NCBI GenBank assembly: GCA_050872545.1
Contig: JBNMHA010000051.1
Location: forward strand, 1 to 16,904
From: RGIG8597 sp050872545
Lineage (GTDB): Bacteria > Spirochaetota > GWE2-31-10
Direction of reading: 5' to 3'
Length of the DNA stretch: 16,904 bases
Both the position numbers and the translations under genes were made by a program. Positions 6,601 to 14,800 of this stretch are shown piece by piece. How positions within the stretch are numbered: position 1 is the first letter of the stretch; every line of letters starts with the position of its first letter. Under the pieces are notes generated by a model. That model was not told where the DNA came from. It saw only the letters and a list, made by a program, of their open reading frames with translations, and made no database searches.

Positions 6601-8791
6601 CAAACTTTAATACTTTATTGTTTTCAATGCCTTTATAAAGAGCATAAACAGGTTTGCCGTTCACATCAACCGCACAATTGAGTTCCAGCATTAATCCGTT
6701 GCCATTAACTTCTACTTCCCTATTCATCGTAACAATAAAGTTCAATGTTTGCCCAAAAGAATAGTATCCGCCATCCTGTTCTGTCGAAATGGAAGCCACT
6801 TGCGGACTGTTGTCATCTACAACCACAAAGATACTTGACCGGCTTATATTTCCGAAATAATCGCGTGCTTCCACAATAATTCGCTGATAACTTCCGCCCA
6901 ATCCGGCAAGTAAATCAGATGTCACGCTCCAGCTTCCGTCCGCTGCAAGTTTTCCGCCTTTCAGAACATCATACTCAGCTTCATCACCTGATGATTTCTT
7001 GTATTTAATTATTAATGAAGCGACTCCGGATTCAACATCCTCGCATGTTCCTGCAATAGTAAAACGGTCGCCCTCTACGTTGCGGCATGTTTCATTGTCT
7101 TTCGGCAAAGTAATTGTCAATTTCGGCTCGTCAAATTCTTTCGGAATGGTAAATGTTCCTACCGCATAATTTTCAGAACTGCTTACGGTACAGTAATACA
7201 TCTTCTTGTAATTGAAAACCGGCGTACCATCAGCCAAAACAAAATCGCTTATCGGCAATTCGCAAGACCAAGCCATTTTAAATGTATTGTTTTCCGGAAC
7301 ATTCTCAAAGTTTGACAAGTCCACAAGCCAATATTTCACTCCGTCATAGTAGCCGTTTTCTGTAATATTCCATTTTTCCTTTCTTAATGAAGCAGCTTTT
7401 TCTTCATCTGCATTAGGATCCCAAGCCAGTATTATTTGTGAAATCCCGGCTGTGTCACGTGTAGTTCCTTCTATTATAAATGCAGGATTATTTTCTTTTA
7501 CATAAGCTGTAGTCGGGTAACTTTCAAAAGCTGCCATTTCCGTAACAGGCGCACTTTCGTCAATTACCTGAAAACCTATAGAATGTTCATCATCCCAGCC
7601 GGAAATTTTAGTCCAATCGGAACTGCTGTTTCCGTAGGAAACCGTGCCGCTATTATCTTTCAAGCGATAATACAAACGATAACGCCCCTGATTTGCCGGA
7701 GCAGTCAAAGACCACACAGTACAGCCTGTATCTCCAAATGAAGCTTTTTCGATTGTCTCATACTTTACAAGTTCATCATAGTCAGTATTCATAATACAAA
7801 ACTCAAGAGTATCCAGCAAATCATCATCGTATGCAGAACCGGTAATCTGTGCTCCCGAACGAAGCTTGTTGTTTTCCTGCTGCAATTCAAAAGTATCAGC
7901 AGCTGCAAGAGACGAAACTACAGCCCAAGGGCGATCCGCTTCCTGATACAAACAAATAAATCCCTGTACTGAATTACTGTCTGCAGTTTTATTACCGGCT
8001 TTATCTGTAACAATTACCGCTAATTTCAGGTAATGTTTTTCTGTAGATGACAAAGAAGCGAGTTTGTTTATATACTTTTCGCTTTCAACCACTTTTTGCG
8101 TAGAATCAATCGTTACAGTCCAGTTATACAATGAACCTTCAACCATTGACGCAATCTCTTTGTTCCCGGAAAATTTTGAATCAAATGTTAATGAATAAAC
8201 GCACTCTGTTTCTTTCAGAAGTTGCAGCGTAATTTCTTTCAAAGGATATTCATCATCCACACTTCCGCGAACAGAAAAAGTTTTATTTTGAAAATATTCA
8301 ATATGACTATAATCTCTGTAATCAAGAGTTTCGAGAGTTTTCTGCGGCTTCAAGTTAGGCCTCTGAATCGATATTGTACTCGGCTCATTATCAACCGTAA
8401 CAACAATTGATTTTGACGAGTTCTCGGATAAATTTCCGGCTTTGTCATAAGCAGTTGCCGTAATCGTATATTCACCTGATTCCAAATTGCTGAATCTGTA
8501 GCTCCACTGTGTTCCGGAAATCGATGCCTGCGGTGAATTATCACGGTCAAACACAAGCGAACCGTTGCGGTAAACTGTCAGCAGAACTTTAGTTACTTTT
8601 ATGTTATCAGTCGCAGTTCCTGCAATTACAAAACTGCCACTTTCATAAGCAAGGTTTGCCGGAGAAGTAATAAAAAGTTCCGGAGCCGAAATATCAGGTG
8701 CAATACCTCCACCGATAAACATGTTGGATGTATCACAAGACCAAATCCCAACTATTAAAAATAAAATACACAGTTGTTTTATTTTTTTCAT
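668..8791 (-). CDS. Giant Ig-like repeat lipoprotein, 2,707 residues (paralogue 1)
   Basis: Probable cell-surface or periplasm-facing lipoprotein; function unknown. A basic N-terminus (MKKIKQ), a hydrophobic core at about residues 7-17 and Cys19 (IWSC) form a signal peptide with a relaxed lipobox. Residues about 36-795 hold six Ig-like units. Residues about 796-2607 hold five A-B-C blocks. A units carry 'G.YKAGDTI.I...FSE.V', many B units carry 'NYYLN', and C units carry 'A.I.YS.DGG' and 'A.QTDKAGN'. Nearly every unit has a D.AGN motif and ends in an IDT.AP-like linker. In the last block the B unit (about 2301-2508) contains a non-Ig insertion, and the C unit resembles a chitobiase/beta-hexosaminidase C-terminal fold. 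The cap (about 2608-2707) includes FPTNW. The start is fixed by AAGGAGG five bases upstream and by the signal peptide. No catalytic motif was seen. It is co-transcribed with its upstream paralogue and ends at a strong terminator. Adhesin, matrix or spacer roles are guesses. Confidence 0.93.
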   Translation of the reverse strand: MKKIKQLCILFLIVGIWSCDTSNMFIGGGIAPDISAPELFITSPANLAYESGSFVIAGTATDNIKVTKVLLTVYRNGSLVFDRDNSPQASISGTQWSYRFSNLESGEYTITATAYDKAGNLSENSSKSIVVTVDNEPSTISIQRPNLKPQKTLETLDYRDYSHIEYFQNKTFSVRGSVDDEYPLKEITLQLLKETECVYSLTFDSKFSGNKEIASMVEGSLYNWTVTIDSTQKVVESEKYINKLASLSSTEKHYLKLAVIVTDKAGNKTADSNSVQGFICLYQEADRPWAVVSSLAAADTFELQQENNKLRSGAQITGSAYDDDLLDTLEFCIMNTDYDELVKYETIEKASFGDTGCTVWSLTAPANQGRYRLYYRLKDNSGTVSYGNSSSDWTKISGWDDEHSIGFQVIDESAPVTEMAAFESYPTTAYVKENNPAFIIEGTTRDTAGISQIILAWDPNADEEKAASLRKEKWNITENGYYDGVKYWLVDLSNFENVPENNTFKMAWSCELPISDFVLADGTPVFNYKKMYYCTVSSSENYAVGTFTIPKEFDEPKLTITLPKDNETCRNVEGDRFTIAGTCEDVESGVASLIIKYKKSSGDEAEYDVLKGGKLAADGSWSVTSDLLAGLGGSYQRIIVEARDYFGNISRSSIFVVVDDNSPQVASISTEQDGGYYSFGQTLNFIVTMNREVEVNGNGLMLELNCAVDVNGKPVYALYKGIENNKVLKFEYTVKEGDSAEPLDYVSADSLKLLDGTTVTGKATDSGASVVPAALSLPTPGESGSLASRGIFIDTEKPYVKQITADVGEGAYKADTVIKISAQFNENISGRAKILLNSREKAANNYVQMADSVIDTDTLEFIYTVKDGDNTEALDIFAPFYAYSESVTVKDAAGNEMDFNNFPQNSESGSLASLKIKVDTTAPQIKGVYVSDVSTKPYSDGKHYLNTGKTVTLEAEFSEAIMLGSNQPYLVLNALNGSSNVQAQYKSGAGTSILSFVYTVVNGDNSAADLACTAFKGDVKDIAGNAVSGSVNGENQISGTLKKVTRANSTSYSDISIIIDTDKPQPPTFEFAYTTGGSITDFTKNGNVYTGKSTGYIENITAAAKAASSETTAVMKIFASVGGQTKQDWKEQSEFSTTTDNAEESWIVKAQLVDYAGNTSDISSASFMIDKGVPQLSAINTTLTSGLYKAGTSVPVTLVFSKKVNAVKSGSADITVNFNNGGKAVISSAAGYLTLHKGTYTVGNNSDVDTEKLQVESISGGNFSDSAGNLTAKTGDYGIIISKGFADDFKVKTIQIDTAPPLITGYSIESISDKTHYDSDNYYLNAEKNVKIAVNFNEPVMIGGDSSIKLSHGKNATYTGTSSDKKTLYYTYSVVSGDNSAELSINANIYPNNVQDVAGNALAGGLSDKSVLNFAGKKIVIDTAAPTVPDVKIYKGTTEISGSMDFSEQVTLKVSGEAGAQISYSVNGGAEYNAYKSDVVLGDTGSKKTYYIVARQTDKAGNMSSTSTKITVTVDLQEMGISKITTTKVDGTYKAGDTIPIILLFTKKVSYSGLNIELTSGAKIENLSSSAAALSHQIDYVVAAGNGCTQPLKVSTFAGTFKDESGNSVNDKITKSFNALADNFKDDEIYIDTAAPSLVSYSVIEISDTEHSDGSNYYLNAEDTVKLEVTFSEIVTGIGSSVLPLNSGESAVYSDGYGTNTLTYEYKIQSGNASALQVNANAYPTNIQDAAGNELTTGLGSAVPLKYSNKNIVVDTVLPAAPVVKINGSTSGTAFSAVDIAKMEITGENNAVIQYSADAGSTFTKYSAQVSLPTANNKSLNIYRIMAKQTDLAGNESALSALKTVTVDLRPIGIKAISTTKPGGVYKAGAVIPLTVEFYKAVTSDGDITLTLSNDAVVKFKASGKSVYTVNYTVAAGDKSDTALYMKAISGKIKDTITGNYVSSFEGIVNGTTVSGGSVSGNIADSTTNLAKTGSNVVAIDTIAPKITGYSIRTISDENHSDSSNYYLNSGDSAEISVNFSETVTINGDSTVTLSNGKKAEYSGTSNDKKTLYYNYTVGSSGDNSTALSINANIYPNNVQDAAGNALASGLAAAMALKHNSKSIVVDIDCAAPALSGIVAGKIYNSTQKVTLTGESGAVFYYSYDGGATETKLASGNSFNTPADDGRYQITAYQIDIAGNKSVWAKSVEIIVDTAPPKIKSISTTAGDGIYKAGDTLTITAEFSESVTGSITAVLSSGASVKLDASGSSASVVYRVATEENTSVLSVNSVSGSIKDDAGNVVTSFSGYSNFAGKKIEIDTVAPKITKYRVTKFKGSEDSANAGKLIQDVAVDSKIVLQFNEKVSKGSGTIKVERIYKSYPAVMEADEYNTHKAGISQYYIQRCIGTVNNAGAEPDTNAKYVLKYAIDHGAYKSNSGLSGDQLKVYNYFADKDYNVTEIDVNSGLVTETLDAGTASYSIVTINIPSELKKGILYKLTFTAGAFVDQAGNLCTAETGNSVQFETGPTATPVIRINKLSGRESGAQPYTTSVKISSEMVHESYTFGGTTYTGATLSVGQNSNTSTTSGVKNTPNSSNVQLSAASGAQTTVTLNAGSNGTAAIFKVWAKVEKTNLTAGDISKELAYKTVIGSSWTDCYVRGSDSSGGVSATTEFPTNWYTSEQTARLTGNYLVSWHILKDFQWKMVGTNGNWSTASNQKSYPGSYGYYSGS
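1500..1725 (-). other. Non-Ig insertion in last B unit of paralogue 1
   Basis: Between the 'F.EKVSKGSGTIKVER' strand and 'TLDAGTASYSIVTI' the Ig-like pattern is interrupted by about 75 residues, roughly 2356-2431. It contains PAVMEADEYN, QYYIQ, AKYVLKYAID and VYNYF, and is rich in tyrosine. The other paralogue has an equivalent segment at the same place, so it is a conserved element rather than chance divergence. No known family is recognised. Confidence 0.65.
2565..4645 (-). repeat. 26-bp exact direct repeat inside B units of paralogue 1
   Basis: Positions 2565-2590 and 4620-4645 are identical over 26 bases and encode LSINANIYP in both copies. A second identical stretch (CGAATTATCACCGCT) follows at 2597-2611 and 4652-4666, after the same short interval. 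The copies are 2,055 bases apart, about two A-B-C blocks. The intervening B unit has a diverged version near 3614-3639. The pattern points to recent duplication or gene conversion between blocks and provides a substrate for in-frame block deletion. Confidence 0.85.
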
Positions 8792-8803
8792 TTCAGCCTC
8801 CTT
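8782..8803 (-). promoter_or_regulatory. Ribosome-binding site overlapping the upstream stop codon
   Basis: AAGGAGG on the minus strand (8797-8803) is a perfect anti-16S match, five bases before the ATG at 8789-8791. Its first A is the last base of the TAA stop (8803-8805) of the upstream giant gene, and only 11 bases separate the two genes. There is no room for a promoter or terminator, so the two genes should share one transcript, and translation is probably coupled. The first codons contain a run of seven A (8782-8788). Confidence 0.9.
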
Positions 8804-11800
8804 TAATTAATGTTCCCGCCGTTACGGTCATGGAAAAATTGTTCCATTTTATTCTTATCAGTCGCTGATGCTCCGGCAGAAACGCTTATTGCACTTAATT
8901 CCTGCCATTTCCATACCAGCTTACCTTTGTCAACCTTGCAGCCTAACCCATGGAAATAAAGTTTTTCCGTTACGCCCCAAGTTGTTGCCGTTTTACCGTC
9001 AGCCAGCAACATTCCGTACTTAGCCAATTCTATTTCTAAATTATCTCCAAACGGATAATTACTCCAGTTTGCAGGAACACTTTTTTCATCCCAGTTCATT
9101 GGGAAATTATCTACTGAGTTGCTTCCGCTCGACTGGTCGCCGCCTCGGAACACATAAAATTGTATAGAACCCTCATTGCCGTAATTCGTACTTGCCGGTG
9201 AAGTACTTATCACAGTTTTAAATGCTTTTTCGTATGAAACATCACTGTTTGTGCCGTTTTTTACCGCCTTAGCACTTATACAATAAGTAGAACCTATTTT
9301 CACACCGCGGTAAGTTGTTCCGCGCCAAGTAATCGAAGAACTGCTGTTGCTTGCATAAGAAGTTGACGGTGATGTGCTGAAGCTGCTTCCCAAATTGTAG
9401 TAAACGACAGCACCTTTTGTTACCGTATCGATTTTCATTGTAGTAGAAGAAGCTGTACTTCCGCGTCCTGAAATCTTATTTACACGAATTACAGGTGGCT
9501 GCGGTTTATCGCCGGAAGTAAAAGTTTTATTTGCAATGCCTGAGCAACCATGTCCAACCGAATCTTTTACAATACCGCTTTCTACCGCAGCGGTGTAGCT
9601 TTCTCCGGTCATCAGTTTATCTGTTGTGACACTCACCGTATTTCCGGATACAGATACAGCAGAACTTTCCATTACAATTTCCTGTTTGTAGTATCCCATT
9701 GCTTTGAAATAATTTGTTAATGTAATATTTGTCGGATCATATTCATATTTCAAAACGTATTTCGCAGTAGAATCCACCTTATTCGCATTCTTATCAAAAC
9801 CGTTGACTGTCTTTTCATAATAATTTGCTATAGACGGCTGCAGTGCGTAGTACTCATTGTATTCGCTTACACTCATCACTATCGGAGCTGCATAAGCTTC
9901 ACGTGTCAAAGTTATCTTCTTGCCGATAACTTTTGAAATATTTTCACTGAACGCATAAGTCAAAGTTGTTGTTCCGCTGCTGCTGTTGTAAACCGCACTT
10001 GAACTTGTCAAAGTCGGAGCTACAGTATCAACGATTACTTTATATGATGATAAATTAGTGTTTGGCGAAGTTTTTCCCCACAAATTTCCCATATACTGCG
10101 TTGCAAGTCCGTCATATATTTCGCCGGTAATCTCGGTAATCGTAAGAACTGAACCGGCTGTATCCTCTGTAGAAGAAGTTCCTACCGTATAATCGGCGGT
10201 ATATGTCATAGAATCCGTCGACCAAGTTCCACCGGACAATTCTACTCCGTTGCTCAAAGTTATAACCGGACTGCCGCTCTTTATAGGACGAGAGAATACA
10301 AGCGATATTTCAATTGTCGTTCCCTCTTTGCAAGTTTCGTTACTTTTAGAAGATGTCACAGACATAAGTTTTGCTTTATTTGTATCTATAGTAAAATTCA
10401 ATGTTTCGGATACCGCACTGCTGTTGCCTGCTTTGTCTGTCTGATATACATAAACTGAAAATGATTGTTTTCCGCCGTCTGTGACTGTCAAATTTTGTTT
10501 TACATTCTGCGGAAGGTTATTAAAAAGCAACGTTCCGGTCGGACTGCTGCCTATAGTTGCAACAGTACCGTTTATGTTTATTGTATAAGTAGCTATTCCG
10601 CTTCCGACTGTATTTTCACCGAAATTACTGATGTAAAGACTATTTGCAGTTGTTACCGTACTGCCATTTGTTATTCCGCCGATCTGTAACTTCTTAGGTG
10701 CCGCAGTATCAATACCTATTGCAAAACTGTTTGAAGGAATAGTTCCTGACAAACCATTTTTCGCAATATCCTGAATTGTTCCCGAAAAGCTGTTAATTTT
10801 AAAACTTTGCGTTTCAGCTGTAGAATTTCCGGCTGCCACCGTGTAAACAAAGACAAGATATTTTGAACCTGAACCGCTTAGGTACTGTGCTTTGCCTCCG
10901 CTTGAAAGTATCAGCATAGGAGTTCCGGTAACATTTACTGTTTCACTGCATTCCATTGTAAATTGAATATTTCTGCCGGCATTATACCAACCGTCGGCTG
11001 CTGTTGTTGTAAATCCGGTAACTGTCGGAACTTTTGTATCGATATTTATCGAATGCGTATCCACAATAGTTGTTACATTCTTTAAATCAAAACTGCTTAA
11101 TGATTTAGGGCGTGAATCTGCCACACTGCCTGTAATTTTCTGAACATTCAACGATTCACAATCATCACCGGAAGCTACCGTGTAGTTTACAGTTAATGTT
11201 TTACTGTAAGAACCATTCGCTGCAATAGTTAATGTCTTGTTGTTGCTTAAAGTCAATGTTAATGCAGAATCAACTTTTACAGCTTTATTGAAAGTCAGCG
11301 TAATAGGAATAACTGTTCCCGATTTATAAGTACCGGAAGCTGTTGTTGTAGTTACGCTTTCCAGTTTTACTTCTTCTCCGTCAATCGCAAAACTTACTTT
11401 TGCTGATGAAACATTGCCGGCATCATCTGTCATTTTCGCTGCAACCGTATAATTTGTATTTGCATTGCTTATCGCCTTACATTCAAGTGACGCTGTTCCG
11501 CCTGTTATGGTTAAAGTTTTTGTTTCACCGTTTACAGTAAATTCGGTATGCTTAACACCGCTGCCGCCGTCAGTTAATCCGCTGATACTCAATGTCTTCG
11601 CTTCAAGATAAGACTTGCCGTCCGGATTTGTTCCGTCTGAACAAAGAATAGAAATTTTATTAATCTGCGTGTCGATTCCTATAGACTTTCCGCTGAAATT
11701 AGCAGCTGAAGGCAGCGACTTACCAAAAGCATTGCCTGCCATATCAAGTATATCACCGCTGATACCGCTTACTTTCAAGTTTGTAGCTGTAACTGTAGTA

Positions 11801-14800
11801 TTTCCGGCTGCAACGGTATAGATAAAATTCATTGTCTGTCCGCTTCCGCTCTGGTAAACAGCAGTTCCGCCGCTGCTCATTGACAATGTCGGTTTTGTGC
11901 TGCCGACTTTCACATCTTCATCAAATGTTAAAATAACAGCAATCGTATCACCAGCTTTATACCAACCGTTTGCAGATGTTGTAGTAATTGTTTTCAAAAT
12001 CGGTGCTGTAGTATCAATAGTAATCTGTTTAGTTGCCGCTAAGTTTGTAGCTGTAGAAAGAACATCTGCATTCAGTTGCAATTCCGTATTCAACTTATCG
12101 ACTACTTTTCCGCTTAGTGCCGAAACGTTTAAAACTTCCGTTGTAATATCACCATTAGCTACTTTATAAGTTGCAGTCAATGTTTTGCTGTAAGTATCTG
12201 ACGCATTTATAGTCACAGTTTTTAATGTACCGCCGTTTGACGCATTCAAAGTCAAAGTAATGTTTTCTTTTATACGCACTTCTTTGTTAAAGTTTAGGTT
12301 TAATTCTATTCCGTCATTAGCTCGACATGTGCCGTTTGCGTGCGGTGTCGTAATACTTTCCAGAATTACCGGCGAATTATCAATAGTAAATGTAATGTTA
12401 CTTTCTGTAGAAACATTTCCGGCTTTGTCACGCTGTTTTGCTGCAATCGTATAAGTAAGAACTTCACCATTTGCAGGTTTACAAATAATGTCACTGAAAT
12501 TTGCGCTCCAATTGTTTTTTATTTCACCGTTTTCTGTAACATAAACAACAGCACCGCTTTCCAGTCCGGATTCGCAGCTTACCGTTACATAAGCATTTCC
12601 GTTATTACCGGAAAGAGTTTCTTTGTCTTTAATCGTGCTGCCGTTTCCTGAATAAACAGCTTTTAATTTCAATGCTGCCGGTGCCTTTGTATCAATACCG
12701 ATTTTATTGCTGCTGAAATTACTACTTGCCGATACAGACACATTCGTCAAAGGATTTCCTTTTCCGGCATCACCGGCAAGGTCTACTATTTTACCTGTAA
12801 TTTTACCGGCTTTTAAATATGAAGTGCTTGTTGCTGAATCCCCTGTATCCTTGTCTCCGTTTTTTACTTCATAGTTAAAAATCCAGCTGTTGCTTCCGGA
12901 ACCGCTTACATATTGAGCTTCTGCACCGTTAGAAAGCACAAGTGCCGGAGTTGTACCGATAAACTCAACATTTTCTGAAAATATTACCGTAATAGGAATA
13001 ATCGCACCGACAGTATACCAACCGTCAGCTTTTGATGATGATACCGAGTTTATCTGCGGCGCAACACAATCAATTCTTATTTCCTGAGAAGCGTTAATAT
13101 TTTCAAAACCGCCGGCTTTTACCACATTGTCAAGATCTTTATAACCAAGCTTGTTGTTCAGACAGTCTTTAACTTCTCCGGCTGTAACATCTGTTATGCA
13201 AAGGCTTTCATCAAGCTGTTCACCGGCAAGCGGCTTGTATTTTCCGGTAAGATAGTAATCCGCACTGCCTGTTATATGAGTTGTGGCATTATCAAGCCCA
13301 ACAGTTTCTCCATTGTTCAATTTTACTGTAATGCCGGAAGCAGTTACTTCCTTATTAAATACAAGCGAAACATAAATTTCTTCACCTGCTGTATATGATC
13401 TTGTAACAGTAGTTTTCAGCGCATTATTTATTACAAATGAAGGTGCAGCTTTTGTTAATTTCGGTTTGTCCGTATCGATAACAAACACCTGAACTGCACT
13501 ACGCGCCGATTCATTGCCGGCTTTGTCTTTCAGCTTCAAACATACGCTGTATTCCTGATAAAAGCCTTCATTTTCACCGCTGCCGAAAGTTCTGCTTACT
13601 GTGCCGTTGTATGCGCTGTAGCTGTCCGCAATTCCGTTTTCTTCCCAGCAGTAAGAATATGTATCACCTGCGATTCCGGCAGCTTCTACTGTAACACCGA
13701 CAGTTTTTCCGCCGTTCAATTGTGTATAAACCGCTGTGCCGGCTGCATTTTTTGCATCAAATGCATTTTTCAATGATATTACCGGTGCTTTAGGTGCTTC
13801 TGTGTCGATTTTCAAATTTTTATCATTGCCGCTGCCGTCTTTAATTTTTCCTACCGAATCGGCAAGTTCTGTCAATCCGTTGCCTGCATTGTCTTTAACT
13901 ACACCGTTTATCTTTGTAATTTTAAGAATTTCGTCAGTATTGTCACCTGCTGCAACCGTGTAAATAAAACTAAGTTTATCTGTTCCGCTTCCTGATGAGT
14001 AAACAGCCGTTGTACTGCTGCTTGAATTCAATGACAATGAAGCTGAACCTGAAACTTTTACGATTTCATTGAAAGTAACATCAAGGTTAATCTGCTTGCC
14101 TTCACTGCAATAATAATAAGTTCCGTCAAAACATCCGCCAAGCGACAGCGTATTGCTTGTAAATGATGATTCTACTTTCTTTACCTGCGGTGCAGTTGTG
14201 TCAATCACAAGCTTGTTCGCCCATTGATAACTTACATCGGAATCGCTGAACGCAAATTCATTTCCCTTACCGCCTGCACCTGTTGCCGAATCCGTAATGA
14301 CAGCTCCGTTTTGTTTCCATTTTGTCCAAGCAAGATTGTCAATATTATCACCATCCTGAACAGTATAAACAAAAACCGCTTTGTTCTTACTGTTGCCGGA
14401 GTGCGAAGAATCGTATTCGGCATAACGATTGGTTACATTCAAAGCTAAACAAGGAAGACCTTTTGTCGTATCAATATCTACGTTTTCGGAAAAAATAACT
14501 TGTATTTCTATTTTTGTTCCGGCTTTATAGAAACCATTGGCAGTAAGACTTTTTATTGATGAAACAACAGGAAGTTTAGTATCAATTTTTATCGTTGCAT
14601 TTATTGCTAATGAACCGATTCCGTCAGAAGGAAAGTTGTCAGTTCTCATCTGCATGTTCTGGTCATCTGCGACTGTAGCTCCGTTTAGCTTCAATTCGGT
14701 ACAATTCAAACGTTCCGTATCCTCACCATTTGCCACAACATAATCGAAAACCAAACAATTTCCGTCAACTTCGGAATAAGATGCTGTTGCTCCATTGTTC

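Noticed and set aside
8782..8788. Run of seven A after the start codon of paralogue 1 as a phase-variation switch
   Set aside because: It is only the normal AAA-AAA-ATA coding of a Lys-rich signal peptide. Seven bases is short for slippage control, and I see no other support.
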